DNA of 64,000 nucleotides from Suilimivivens sp964402925 (GTDB lineage: Bacteria; Bacillota; Clostridia; Lachnospirales; Lachnospiraceae). The position numbers and the translations under genes are program-made. Of this stretch, positions 14,994 through 24,263 are shown piece after piece (the stretch's first letter is position 1; every line of letters starts with the position of its first letter). Under the pieces are notes generated by a model. That model was not told the origin of the DNA. It searched no databases and was given only the letters and a program-made list of their open reading frames with translations. The stretch spans positions 62,001-126,000 of the forward strand of contig CAYOED010000001.1 of the NCBI GenBank assembly GCA_964402925.1, given 5' to 3'.

Positions 14994-17888
14994 ATGAAAT
15001 TATCAGATAAGCATGTGGAAGTACCGAAAATACGGCCAAGAGAATATATCAAGATACGAGGCGCCAGTGAGCATAACCTGCAGGGGCTGGATGTGGACAT
15101 TCCGCGAAATGAACTGGTGGTGCTCACGGGACTTTCTGGATCCGGTAAATCATCACTGGCTTTTGACACAATCTATGCAGAAGGGCAGAGAAGATATATG
15201 GAATCGCTCTCTTCCTATGCAAGACAGTTCCTTGGACAGATGGAAAAACCGAATGTGGAAAAGATAGAAGGGCTTTCCCCGGCAATTTCCATCGACCAGA
15301 AGTCAACAAATAGAAATCCTCGTTCTACGGTGGGGACGGTTACGGAAATATATGATTATTTCAGGCTCCTGTATGCGAGAATAGGTATTCCTCACTGCCC
15401 TAACTGTGGGAAAGAGATAAAAAAACAGAGCGTAGACCAGATGGTGGATCAGATTATGGAGTTGGAGGAAGGAGCCAGAATCCAGCTTCTTGCTCCGGTT
15501 GTCCGCGGCAGGAAAGGTGAGCACAGCAAAGTGTTTGACCGTGCGAAAAGGAGCGGCTATGTGCGCGTGCGTGTGGACGGCAATTTGTATGAGTTGACGG
15601 AAGAGATCAAACTTGATAAGAATATCAAGCATAACATAGAAATAGTAGTCGACAGGCTTGTAATAAAGCCGGGAATCGAGAGAAGACTTACTGATTCCAT
15701 AGAAAATGTACTTGCGCTGGCGGAGGGACTTTTGATGGTGGATATCATTGACGGAGAGACCATTCAATTCAGCCAGAGCTTTGCCTGTCCTGACTGCGGG
15801 GTCAGCATCAGTGAGATTGAACCGAGAAGCTTTTCTTTTAATAATCCCTTCGGAGCCTGCCCGGTATGCTTTGGGCTTGGCTACAAAATGGAGTTCGATC
15901 CTGATCTGATGATTCCGGACAGGACGTTGAGCCTTAGTGAAGGCGCGATTCAGGTAATGGGATGGCAGTCCAGCAGTGACCCGGGCAGTTTTACCAATGC
16001 ACTTTTGCAAGCACTTGCCAGAGAATATGAGTTCAGTTTGGATACGCCGGTGGAGGATTTGCCGGAATCTATTTTTGATATGCTGATTCATGGAACGGGA
16101 GGCAGAGAGGTAAAAGTTCACTATAAAGGACAGCGGGGCGAGGGCGTTTATCCGGTGGCATTTGAAGGTCTTATTAAAAATGTGGAACGGAAGTACAGAG
16201 AGACTGGCTCGGATATTATCAAACAGGAGTATGAAACTTTTATGCGCATCACGCCTTGCAAAGAATGTGGCGGTATGAGGTTGAAAAAAGAATCTCTGGC
16301 TGTTACGGTATCTGACAAGAGCATTTTTGAAGTTACTTCCATGTCTATTCGAGAACTTTATTCTTTTCTTGGGGAAATGCAGCTTTCCACACAGCAGTTA
16401 CTGATTGGAAAGCAGGTGCTTAAGGAGATTAATGCGAGAGTAGGTTTCCTGATAGATGTAGGTCTGGATTATTTGTCTCTGGCAAGAGCGACGGGAACGC
16501 TTTCCGGCGGCGAAGCGCAGAGGATCCGCCTGGCTACCCAGATTGGTTCCGGTCTGGTAGGGGTCTGCTATATACTGGACGAACCCAGTATAGGACTTCA
16601 TCAGAAGGATAATGACAAGCTTTTGAATACTTTGAAAAATCTTCGCGACCTTGGGAATACGATGATTGTAGTGGAACATGATGAGGATACGATGCTGGAA
16701 GCGGATCACGTTGTGGATATCGGTCCGGGAGCGGGCTCTCACGGTGGACAAGTGGTAGCACAGGGAACCGCAAAGGAAATCATGGAAGTGGAAGAATCCA
16801 TTACAGGACAGTACCTGAGCGGAAAGAAGCAGGTTCCGGTACCGGAGACGCGCCGTCAGCCCAAAGGATGGCTGACTGTGACAGGCGCTAAGGAAAATAA
16901 TCTGAAAAATATTTCAGTGAAAATTCCGTTGGGTGTGCTGACCTGTGTGACAGGTGTCTCGGGTTCGGGGAAAAGCTCTCTGGTTAATGAGATTCTCTAT
17001 AAAAGGCTTGCAAGGGATTTGAACCGTGCAAGGACGATCCCGGGAAAGCACAAGAATATTACGGGAATAGAGAAATTAGATAAGGTCATTGATATTGACC
17101 AGTCGCCCATCGGAAGAACGCCTCGTTCCAATCCTGCCACTTATACGGGGGTCTTTGATATGATCAGAGATTTATTTGCGGGAACGCCGGATGCAAAGGC
17201 AAGAGGGTATAAGAAAGGCAGATTCAGTTTTAATGTGAAGGGCGGACGGTGCGAAGCCTGCGGCGGGGATGGAATCATAAAAATAGAAATGCATTTCCTG
17301 CCCGATGTTTATGTGCCCTGTGAAGTCTGCGGCGGTAAACGATACAACAGAGAAACCCTTGAGGTTAGATATAAAGGGAAAAATATTTATGATGTACTTG
17401 ACATGACCGTAGAGGAAGCGGTACCTTTCTTTGAGAATCTTCCTTCTATACGAAGAAAAATAGAAACTTTGAACGACGTGGGCCTTTCCTATGTAAAGCT
17501 CGGACAGCCTTCTACCACCTTATCCGGCGGTGAGGCGCAAAGAATCAAGCTTGCTACGGAGTTAAGCAAGCGCAGCACGGGAAATACGATTTATATTCTG
17601 GATGAGCCTACTACCGGTCTTCACTTTGCGGATGTGCATAAGTTGGTTGAAATTCTGCACAGACTAGCTGACGGCGGAAACACGGTGGTGTTAATTGAAC
17701 ATAATCTGGATGTAATCAAGACGGCGGATTATATTATCGATATGGGACCGGACGGCGGTGACAGGGGCGGAGAAGTGGTCGCTTCGGGAACGCCGGAGGA
17801 GGTTTCGGAGCATTCGGATTCTTATACGGGACAATATGTGAAAAAAATGTTGAAAAAGTATAAAGAAAATAAAGAAAAGTACCGATAA
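14994..17888 (+). CDS. uvrA: Excinuclease ABC subunit A
   Basis: About 964 residues, two ABC ATPase halves. The first Walker A is GLSGSGKSSLA, the second GVSGSGKSSLV; two LSGGEAQRI signatures are present; zinc-binding pairs are CPNCGKE (first half) and CEACGGDG with CEVCGGKR (second half). UvrA finds DNA damage and hands it to UvrB. Start choice is uncertain: GTG 14982 lies only 1 nt from AAAGG, whereas ATG 14994 has the same site 13 nt away; I prefer the ATG. The C-terminus ends in a lysine-rich tail. A terminator follows. Confidence 0.96.
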   Translation: MKLSDKHVEVPKIRPREYIKIRGASEHNLQGLDVDIPRNELVVLTGLSGSGKSSLAFDTIYAEGQRRYMESLSSYARQFLGQMEKPNVEKIEGLSPAISIDQKSTNRNPRSTVGTVTEIYDYFRLLYARIGIPHCPNCGKEIKKQSVDQMVDQIMELEEGARIQLLAPVVRGRKGEHSKVFDRAKRSGYVRVRVDGNLYELTEEIKLDKNIKHNIEIVVDRLVIKPGIERRLTDSIENVLALAEGLLMVDIIDGETIQFSQSFACPDCGVSISEIEPRSFSFNNPFGACPVCFGLGYKMEFDPDLMIPDRTLSLSEGAIQVMGWQSSSDPGSFTNALLQALAREYEFSLDTPVEDLPESIFDMLIHGTGGREVKVHYKGQRGEGVYPVAFEGLIKNVERKYRETGSDIIKQEYETFMRITPCKECGGMRLKKESLAVTVSDKSIFEVTSMSIRELYSFLGEMQLSTQQLLIGKQVLKEINARVGFLIDVGLDYLSLARATGTLSGGEAQRIRLATQIGSGLVGVCYILDEPSIGLHQKDNDKLLNTLKNLRDLGNTMIVVEHDEDTMLEADHVVDIGPGAGSHGGQVVAQGTAKEIMEVEESITGQYLSGKKQVPVPETRRQPKGWLTVTGAKENNLKNISVKIPLGVLTCVTGVSGSGKSSLVNEILYKRLARDLNRARTIPGKHKNITGIEKLDKVIDIDQSPIGRTPRSNPATYTGVFDMIRDLFAGTPDAKARGYKKGRFSFNVKGGRCEACGGDGIIKIEMHFLPDVYVPCEVCGGKRYNRETLEVRYKGKNIYDVLDMTVEEAVPFFENLPSIRRKIETLNDVGLSYVKLGQPSTTLSGGEAQRIKLATELSKRSTGNTIYILDEPTTGLHFADVHKLVEILHRLADGGNTVVLIEHNLDVIKTADYIIDMGPDGGDRGGEVVASGTPEEVSEHSDSYTGQYVKKMLKKYKENKEKYR

Positions 17889-17900
17889 ATATCTCAGAGC

Positions 17901-17958
17901 ATGGATGCAACATTAAGAAGCGGATGGAGCCGTTTTTACATGTTGTATCCATTTTTAT
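17901..17958 (+). terminator. Terminator of the uvrBA operon
   Basis: ATGGATGCAACA (17901-17912) pairs with TGTTGTATCCAT (17941-17952) with one G-T pair. The loop contains a second small hairpin (CGGATGGAGCCG) and the tail is TTTTATT. Confidence 0.75.
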
Positions 17959-17978
17959 TAATTTTTTGTGAAATCTAT

Positions 17979-18006
17979 TTGAAAAAAAATTTGTATGGGT
18001 TATAAT
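17979..18006 (+). promoter_or_regulatory. Promoter of the mreB-flagellar rod gene cluster
   Basis: TTGAAA (17979-17984), a 16-bp spacer and a perfect TATAAT (18001-18006). The mreB ATG is about 60 nt downstream behind AGAAAGGGG. Confidence 0.7.
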
Positions 18007-18067
18007 AACTGCATATGCGTCTGATTATAATTGATTTTTATTTAAACATAGAAAGGGGTACAACGCA

Positions 18068-19060
18068 ATGCAGTACACAGATATCGGAATCGATTTGGGA
18101 ACCGCAAGTATATTGGTTTACATCAGAGGGAGAGGTGTCGTTTTAAAAGAGCCCTCAGTTGTAGCTTTTGATAGAGATACGAACCGGATTAAAGCAATCG
18201 GAGAGGATGCAAGGCTGATGCTTGGAAGAACGCCCGGCAACATTGTAGCCGTTCGCCCTTTACGTCAAGGGGTTATTTCTGATTACAGAGTAACAGAGCA
18301 GATGATGAAATATTTTATTCAAAAGGCACTGGGAAGGAAAACCTTCAGGAAGCCAAGAATAGCTGTCTGCGTACCCAGTGGTGTTACAGAGGTAGAGAAG
18401 AAAGCGGTTCAGGATGCTACTTATCAGGCAGGCGCACGAGATGTTTTCATTATAGAAGAACCTATTGCGGCAGCTATAGGTGCAGGCATTGATATTTCCA
18501 AGCCCTGCGGGAATATGATTGTGGATATTGGAGGCGGTACTTCCGATATTGCCGTTATTTCCTTAGGCGGTACTGTTGTCAGCGCATCCATCAAAATTGC
18601 CGGGGACGATTTTGACGAAGCGCTTGTGAGATATATGAGAAAGAAACATAATCTGCTGATTGGTGAAAGAACAGCAGAGGATATTAAGATAAAAATCGGT
18701 TCTGCATTCAAACGTCCCGAAGTGGACTATATGGATGTAAGGGGACGTAATCTGGTTACCGGTCTTCCCAAGACAGTAAAGGTTTCTTCTGAGGAAACAG
18801 AAGAGGCGCTTAAGGAAACGACAGCCCAGATTATCGAAACAATTCACAGCGTGCTTGAAAAGACGCCGCCTGAATTGGCTGCTGATATTGCAGATAGGGG
18901 AATTGTACTTACAGGAGGCGGGAGCCTTCTTCGAGGCCTGGAAGATTTGATTGCAGAAAAAACAGGGATTAATACCATGACGGCAGAAGATCCTATGACA
19001 GCAGTTGCAATCGGTACAGGTAAATATGTGGAATTTCTCGCTGGCTATAACGAAGATTAA
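18068..19060 (+). CDS. mreB: Rod-shape actin MreB/Mbl
   Basis: 330 residues of the MreB actin family: phosphate-1 loop DLGTASILVY at the start, VAVRPLRQGVISDY, phosphate-2 VDIGGGTSDIAVISLGG near 158-174, adenosine motif LTGGGSLLRG. It polymerises under the membrane and guides cell-wall synthesis. The neighbours decide the paralogue: in Bacillus the MreB-like gene beside the flagellar rod genes flhO-flhP is mbl, so this is probably the Mbl-type copy, though sequence alone does not separate them. Confidence 0.92.
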   Translation: MQYTDIGIDLGTASILVYIRGRGVVLKEPSVVAFDRDTNRIKAIGEDARLMLGRTPGNIVAVRPLRQGVISDYRVTEQMMKYFIQKALGRKTFRKPRIAVCVPSGVTEVEKKAVQDATYQAGARDVFIIEEPIAAAIGAGIDISKPCGNMIVDIGGGTSDIAVISLGGTVVSASIKIAGDDFDEALVRYMRKKHNLLIGERTAEDIKIKIGSAFKRPEVDYMDVRGRNLVTGLPKTVKVSSEETEEALKETTAQIIETIHSVLEKTPPELAADIADRGIVLTGGGSLLRGLEDLIAEKTGINTMTAEDPMTAVAIGTGKYVEFLAGYNED

Positions 19061-19107
19061 TTAAGCCAGTGCGTGATGAATAAGTATTTCTGGAGGAAAG
19101 GTGTTTT

Positions 19108-19884
19108 ATGGTTAAGGGTTTGTATACGGCCTATACGGGCATGTTGAACGAACAGCATAGAATGGATGTGCTGACGAACAATCTGGCAAATGCAGATACC
19201 AATGGTTTTAAAAAGGAAGGGGCTACCAGCCAGTCGTTCGATGCTATTTTAGCATATAAGATTAAAGATTCTTCGGAGGGAACTCATCTTTCCAGACGAT
19301 TGGGAGTCAATCATCCGGGTGTGAAGATTGGAGAAGGCTACACGGATTTTTCGCAGGGTCCAATTAAAGCGACGGGGAATACTTATGATCTGGCTTTAAC
19401 GGATTCCGGATTTTTTGCAGTTGAGTTTACAAATAAAGCAGGTGAGACCTCTATAAAATATACCAGAGACGGCGATTTTACCTTGACAGAGAGCGGGCGT
19501 CTGGTTACCAGAGACGGGGATCCGGTATTGGATGTAAATGGCTCGCCCATTGAAGTCAATCAGCTTTTGCCGGTAGAAATAAACAGCAGCGGACAGATTA
19601 TACAGGATGGAAGAGTGGTAGCAACCATTCAGATTACAGATTTTGAGAACTATGATTATCTGGAACGCTACGGGGAAAATTATTTTCAGCCCATAGAAGG
19701 TGCCCAGGAAAAAGAGGCAGCAGCTGAAGTACGCTCAGGATATCTGGAGACATCTAACATGTCAGTGGTAACGGAAATGGTCAATATGATTACGGTTTCC
19801 CGTGCTTACGAAAGTAACCAGAAAGTAATTACGACTTATGACAGTACGTTAGAGATTGCAGCTAATCAGCTTGGCAGAGTTTAA
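19108..19884 (+). CDS. flgF: Flagellar hook-basal body rod protein (FlgF/FlhO-like)
   Basis: 258 residues. The N-terminal rod signature is MVKGLYTAYTGMLNEQHRMD followed by LTNNLANADTNGFKKEG, and the C-terminus ends in GYLETSNMSVVTEMVNMI and the amphipathic helix shared by all rod and hook proteins. It forms part of the proximal rod of the flagellum, outside the membrane, exported by the flagellar type III system. It lies 47 nt after mreB and 11 nt before flgG, the same order as mbl-flhO-flhP in Bacillus. Internal rod proteins are hard to tell apart, so FlgF versus FlhO naming is by position. Confidence 0.88.
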   Translation: MVKGLYTAYTGMLNEQHRMDVLTNNLANADTNGFKKEGATSQSFDAILAYKIKDSSEGTHLSRRLGVNHPGVKIGEGYTDFSQGPIKATGNTYDLALTDSGFFAVEFTNKAGETSIKYTRDGDFTLTESGRLVTRDGDPVLDVNGSPIEVNQLLPVEINSSGQIIQDGRVVATIQITDFENYDYLERYGENYFQPIEGAQEKEAAAEVRSGYLETSNMSVVTEMVNMITVSRAYESNQKVITTYDSTLEIAANQLGRV

Positions 19885-19895
19885 GGAGGTAGTGC

Positions 19896-20714
19896 ATGGT
19901 TAGGAGTTTATGGACTGCGGCAACAGGTATGAATGCCCAGCAGACAAATGTAGATACGATAGCAAACAATTTATCAAATGTTAATACGGTGGGATATAAG
20001 GCGCAGGTGGCACAGTTTAAGTCATTGCTTTATCAGACGTTGCAGACTGCTACTACCACTGCAAACGGTGATCCTAAGCCGACCAGCTCACAGGTGGGAT
20101 TAGGTGTAAGAAATTCATCCATTAATTCCATATTTACGCAGGGAAGTCTTCTTTCTTCGAACAGCGATACATCTTTTGCGATAGAGGGAGCAGGATACTT
20201 TGCAATCCGTAACGCTGACGGAGAAACAAATTATACCCGTAACGGTGACTTTACCTGGGCAATGAATGGTAATGGTACAATGATTCTGACCAATCAGGAT
20301 GGGCTTCCTGTTTTGAGTTCCACAGGAACCACTATCACCCTTGATGCCAATCGTGTGACCAGCAGAATTACCATCAGCAAGGAGGGTACGCTTTATTATC
20401 CTGATGCCAACGGAACTCCTCAGTCATTGGGAGTTACCATAGGTATGTATCAGTTCAACAATCCGGGAGGACTGGTGAGAAAAGGCGATACTTTGTGGCA
20501 GGTTTCTCCTGCCAGCGGTGAGGCATTAAATGAGGCAACCAACAATAATGTGGTAAAGAGCAGAATGGTTCAGAACTATCTGGAAGGATCTAATGTGCAG
20601 GTTGCAGATGAGATGGTAAATCTGATTGTGGCGCAGAGAGCTTACGAAATGAATTCAAAGGCAATCACCACCACAGATGAAATGATGCAGACAGCAAACA
20701 ACTTGAAACGGTAG
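19896..20714 (+). CDS. flgG: Flagellar rod protein FlgG/FlhP-like
   Basis: 272 residues. Signature MVRSLWTAATGMNAQQTNVD plus IANNLSNVNTVGYKAQ at the N-terminus and NYLEGSNVQVADEMVNLI at the C-terminus are those of the distal-rod protein FlgG. The central domain is rich in Thr, Ser and Asn. It follows flgF with AAGGAGG as ribosome site. Two inverted repeats separate it from the flgJ-like gene, so the third gene may be expressed at a different level. Confidence 0.9.
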   Translation: MVRSLWTAATGMNAQQTNVDTIANNLSNVNTVGYKAQVAQFKSLLYQTLQTATTTANGDPKPTSSQVGLGVRNSSINSIFTQGSLLSSNSDTSFAIEGAGYFAIRNADGETNYTRNGDFTWAMNGNGTMILTNQDGLPVLSSTGTTITLDANRVTSRITISKEGTLYYPDANGTPQSLGVTIGMYQFNNPGGLVRKGDTLWQVSPASGEALNEATNNNVVKSRMVQNYLEGSNVQVADEMVNLIVAQRAYEMNSKAITTTDEMMQTANNLKR

Positions 20715-20716
20715 AA

Positions 20717-20767
20717 CAAGCTGCAATAAAGATTGCAGCTTGAGAAATTTGCCATATGGCAAATTTC
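20717..20767. repeat. Two adjacent perfect inverted repeats between flgG and flgJ-like gene
   Basis: First: CAAGCTGCAAT (20717-20727) with ATTGCAGCTTG (20732-20742), loop AAAG. Second: a 24-bp perfect palindrome with 12-bp arms at 20744-20767 (GAAATTTGCCAT then its complement). Neither is followed by a T-run, so they look like RNA-stability or processing hairpins rather than true terminators. Confidence 0.7.
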
Positions 20768-20810
20768 CGTGGACGGAACTGAGATTAAGATATAGAAAGG
20801 AAGAGGATAG

Positions 20811-21164
20811 ATGGATATTGGCGAAGTTTCTTCTTTGTATACGAATTATCTGCAAAGTCAGAGTACTGCAGAGTCAAAATTAAAAGAGACAATTAATGGA
20901 ACGGACTATTCTCAGGCTTCGGAGGATGAACTGCTCAGCGCCTGTAAACAGTTTGAGGCATATTTCTTAGAGCAGGTGTTTAAGGAAATGCAGAAAACGG
21001 TAGACTGCTTTAAGTCAGACGATGGAATAAATCCTAACAATAATCTGGTAGATTATTTTGGCGATAATGCGATTCAGGAACTGGCTGCAACGTCCACAGA
21101 ACTTCAGGGCTTAGGACTTGCGCAGACTCTGTATGAGCAGATGAAGAGGAATTATAATCTATAA
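20811..21164 (+). CDS. FlgJ-like rod-binding protein, without muramidase domain
   Basis: 117 residues. The core SACKQFEAYFLEQVFKEMQKT, then LVDYFGDNAIQELAATS and GLGLAQTLYEQMKRN, matches the rod-binding (FlgJ N-terminal) domain. The C-terminal muramidase found in proteobacterial FlgJ is absent, as is usual in Firmicutes. It probably caps or assists rod assembly outside the membrane. ATG 20811 follows GGAAGAGG. It ends the flagellar cluster; a terminator lies 51 nt downstream. Confidence 0.8.
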   Translation: MDIGEVSSLYTNYLQSQSTAESKLKETINGTDYSQASEDELLSACKQFEAYFLEQVFKEMQKTVDCFKSDDGINPNNNLVDYFGDNAIQELAATSTELQGLGLAQTLYEQMKRNYNL

Positions 21165-21171
21165 AATGAAA

Positions 21172-21199
21172 CAAACGCTGCCGTGCTTCGCGCATCAGC
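21172..21199. repeat. Copy 2 of the dispersed repeat starting CAAACGCTGCC
   Basis: See the copy at 3240-3267; 22 of 28 positions agree. Both sit immediately after a gene and before a terminator. CAAACGCTGCC is identical in both. Confidence 0.5.
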
Positions 21200-21214
21200 G
21201 GATTTAAAGAAATA

Positions 21215-21262
21215 AAGGCTGCTGAAATGAGACGGATTGCCGTCTTGTTTGGCAGTCTTTTT
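21215..21262 (+). terminator. Terminator after the flgJ-like gene
   Basis: Outer stem AAGGCTGC (21215-21222) with GCAGTCTT (21252-21259), inner stem AGACGG (21230-21235) with CCGTCT (21240-21245), then a T-run. It ends about 20 bp before the recD2 start, so recD2 either depends on read-through or has a promoter inside this segment. Confidence 0.7.
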
Positions 21263-21281
21263 ATCGACGGGAGGACTTTTT

Positions 21282-23531
21282 TTGGAAACAGTCACGGGTT
21301 ATGTGGATCACATCATCTATCAGAATAAGGAAAACGGCTATGCGGTCCTGTCACTGACGACGGATGGGGATGAACTGGTCTGTGTCGGAAATTTCCAGTC
21401 TGTAGAGGCGGGAGAGACTTTAAAGTTGAAGGGAAGCTTTGTTGAGCATCCTTTATATGGGCACCAGCTTAAAGTGGAGAGCTTTGAAGTGACAGCACCT
21501 GATGATGTGGTCAGTATGGAGCGTTACCTGGGATCGGGGGCAATCAAAGGCATTGGCGAGGCAATGGCGGCAAGGATTGTCAAAAAGTTTGGGAAGGATA
21601 CCTTCCGGGTGATGGAAGATGAGCCGGAACGCCTTGCTGAGGTGAAAGGAATCAGTGAGCGGAAAGCACAGGAAATTGCTTTGCAGATGACAGAAAAAAA
21701 GGATATGCGAGAGGCATTTGTCTTTTTGCAAAAATATGGCATATCCAATACTCTTTCAGTTAAAATCTATAATCAGTATGGAATGAATCTGTATGGAATC
21801 ATGAGGGAAAATCCTTATAAGCTGGCGGAAGATATTGAAGGAGTGGGATTTAAGATTGCCGATGAAATCGCCGGCAGAATAGGTATTCATACCGATTCTG
21901 ACTATCGTATTCGGAGCGGTATACTATACACACTGCTGCAGGCAACGGGAGAAGGGCATCTTTATCTTCCGGCAGATCTGCTGAAAGAGCGCGCGGCGGA
22001 GCTTCTAAAGCTTTCACCGGAGGTGGTCGATCCCCAGCTTGCAAATCTTGCCATGGATAAAAAAATTGTGGTAAAGCTGAAAAGGGAAGAAAAGAGGGTC
22101 TATGTATCGTCTTATTATTATGCAGAACTAAGCTGTGCCAGAATGCTTCATGATCTTAATGTGAGTATGACGGAAGATTTGCTTCCGTCGGAGGAAAAGA
22201 AAGTGAAAACACTTTTGCATGCCATGGAAGAGGAGCAGGGATTAGAACTGGATGAACTGCAAAGACAGGCTGTGCTTCAAAGCGTGAAATCAGGTCTTAT
22301 GATTTTGTCGGGAGGTCCGGGAACGGGAAAAACCACCACGATCAATACCATTATCCGGTATTTTGAAGTGGAAGGGATGGACATTCTTTTGGCAGCGCCC
22401 ACGGGAAGGGCGGCAAAACGAATGACTGAGGCAACCGGATATGAAGCCCGAACTATCCACAGGCTTCTGGAAATCAACGGAGGAATGGCGGAGGATGGAA
22501 AGCAGACACAGTTTGAACGAAATGAAGAAAATCCCCTGGAGGCAGATGTAATCATTATTGATGAAATGTCTATGGTGGATATACATTTGTTCAAAGCCCT
22601 CCTTGCCGCTGTCAGTGTGGGAACGAGGCTGATCATGGTGGGTGATGTGGATCAGCTGCCCAGCGTGGGACCGGGGCAGGTTTTACAGGATTTGATAGAC
22701 AGCGGAGCTTTTCCGGTGGTTATTCTGAAAAGAATTTTCAGGCAGGCGGGTGAGAGCGATATCGTCGTTAATGCACACAAAATAAATCGCGGGGAAAACA
22801 TTGAATTAAATAATAAGAGCCGGGACTTTTTCTTTTTAGAGAGAGGGGATGTGAACGTAATTTATAAGCATATGATCCAGTTGATCAGGGAAAAACTGCC
22901 TCCTTATGTGGATGCCGGACCTTATGACATTCAGGTGCTCACACCTATGAGGAAAGGGAATCTCGGAGTAGAGGTTCTAAATGGTATTCTTCAAAAATAT
23001 CTGAATCCGCCATCCCCCGCCAAAAAGGAATATGCATCGGGTGAAAGATTGTTCAGAGTCGGGGATAAGGTGATGCAGATAAAAAATAATTATCAGATTT
23101 CATGGGAAATTGTGAGCAGATACGGCATACCTATAGATAAGGGGATGGGAGTCTTTAATGGAGACATGGGTATCATACGGGAAATTGATGAATCTGCCCA
23201 GCTCCTTACGGTAGAGTATGATGAACATAAAAGAATTGAATACCCTTTTACCGGACTGGATGAAATTGAACTTGCTTATGCTGTGACAATTCATAAATCA
23301 CAAGGGAGCGAGTATCCGGCGGTCATCCTTCCGCTTTTATCCGGTCCGCGGATGCTTTTTAACAGGAACCTTTTGTATACCGCGGTAACTCGTGCCAGAA
23401 AGTGTGTGACGATTCTGGGCAGCAGACAGATGATACATGAGATGATCCAAAATGAAAAACAGCATAAGCGCTACACAAGCTTGTGCGATAGAATCAAGGA
23501 AATTGAAAATAGGGAGGTTCAATGGCAGTAG
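21282..23531 (+). CDS. recD2: ATP-dependent DNA helicase RecD2
   Basis: 749 residues from TTG 21282, which has GGGAGGA 6 nt upstream and yields the family start M-E-T-V-x-G; the longer frame from 21237 runs through the terminator. An N-terminal OB fold is followed by helix-hairpin-helix repeats (GAIKGIGEAMAARIVKKFG near 78) and SF1B helicase motifs: GGPGTGKTTT near 345, DEMSMVD, GDVDQLPSVGPG, and VTIHKSQGSEYP with YTAVTRAR at the end. RecD2 is a 5'-3' helicase active in replication-fork and repair processes, independent of RecBC. comF overlaps its end by 10 nt. Confidence 0.95.
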   Translation: METVTGYVDHIIYQNKENGYAVLSLTTDGDELVCVGNFQSVEAGETLKLKGSFVEHPLYGHQLKVESFEVTAPDDVVSMERYLGSGAIKGIGEAMAARIVKKFGKDTFRVMEDEPERLAEVKGISERKAQEIALQMTEKKDMREAFVFLQKYGISNTLSVKIYNQYGMNLYGIMRENPYKLAEDIEGVGFKIADEIAGRIGIHTDSDYRIRSGILYTLLQATGEGHLYLPADLLKERAAELLKLSPEVVDPQLANLAMDKKIVVKLKREEKRVYVSSYYYAELSCARMLHDLNVSMTEDLLPSEEKKVKTLLHAMEEEQGLELDELQRQAVLQSVKSGLMILSGGPGTGKTTTINTIIRYFEVEGMDILLAAPTGRAAKRMTEATGYEARTIHRLLEINGGMAEDGKQTQFERNEENPLEADVIIIDEMSMVDIHLFKALLAAVSVGTRLIMVGDVDQLPSVGPGQVLQDLIDSGAFPVVILKRIFRQAGESDIVVNAHKINRGENIELNNKSRDFFFLERGDVNVIYKHMIQLIREKLPPYVDAGPYDIQVLTPMRKGNLGVEVLNGILQKYLNPPSPAKKEYASGERLFRVGDKVMQIKNNYQISWEIVSRYGIPIDKGMGVFNGDMGIIREIDESAQLLTVEYDEHKRIEYPFTGLDEIELAYAVTIHKSQGSEYPAVILPLLSGPRMLFNRNLLYTAVTRARKCVTILGSRQMIHEMIQNEKQHKRYTSLCDRIKEIENREVQWQ

Positions 23532-24232
23532 GGAGAAAAATACTGGATATACTGTTTCCCAGACGGTGCGTGATATGTGATGAGATTACAGATCAGATGG
23601 GAGAAGCTGTGTGCAGAAAATGCAGAGACAGGATTTTATACATTAAGGAACCCTGTTGCATGAAGTGTGGTAAACAGCTGAGAAAGGGAGAACAGGAATA
23701 TTGTGAGGATTGTGAAAGAAATTCACATTTGTATATACAAGGGAAGGCTCTGTATGACTATGGAAGTATGGCGGATTCCATATTTCGCTTTAAATATGCC
23801 GGGAGAATGGAATATGCAGATTTCTATGGAAAGGAATTGTACAAAAAGGAGGCAAGGTGGTTGTCTTTGATACGGCCTGATGCACTGGTACCTGTTCCGG
23901 CACATCCATCCAGAAAAAGAAAGCGAGGATATAACCAGGCGGAGCTGGTTGCAAAGCATCTTTCAAGGCTTTCCGGGATTCCTGTAAATAATTCCCTGAT
24001 CTGCAGAACGAAGCGAACACAGCCCTTGAAGAACTTAAGCCACGCAGAAAGGCAAAATAATTTGAAAAAGGCTTTTAAAATCCTGCGAAATGATGTAAAA
24101 TTAAGTACGATTGTTATTATAGACGATATATACACTACGGGAAGTACAATCGACTCGATGTCAGAAGTCCTGCAGGGGGCAGGTATCCGGAAGGTTTACT
24201 TTATGACATTGACGATTGGAAGAGGAATTTAA
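23522..24232 (+). CDS. comF: ComF-family phosphoribosyltransferase-like protein
   Basis: 236 residues. An N-terminal zinc ribbon has Cys pairs CVIC, CRKC, CMKC and CEDC, and a C-terminal PRTase fold carries VVIIDDIYTTGSTIDS (PRPP loop, about residues 198-212). PVPAHPSRKRKRGYNQAELVA is the ComF hallmark region. ComF is needed for DNA uptake in competent Bacillus, where it assists single-strand DNA handling. Competence in this host is not shown by the window. It overlaps recD2 and is followed 31 nt later by a YvyF-type gene, the Bacillus comF-yvyF order. Confidence 0.92.
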   Translation: MAVGRKILDILFPRRCVICDEITDQMGEAVCRKCRDRILYIKEPCCMKCGKQLRKGEQEYCEDCERNSHLYIQGKALYDYGSMADSIFRFKYAGRMEYADFYGKELYKKEARWLSLIRPDALVPVPAHPSRKRKRGYNQAELVAKHLSRLSGIPVNNSLICRTKRTQPLKNLSHAERQNNLKKAFKILRNDVKLSTIVIIDDIYTTGSTIDSMSEVLQGAGIRKVYFMTLTIGRGI

Positions 24233-24263
24233 AATTAAAGCATAAATACAGGAGGCAGGGGTT

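Noticed and set aside
15303..16121. 272-residue open frame on the minus strand
   Set aside because: Antisense shadow of uvrA; no start site or domain.
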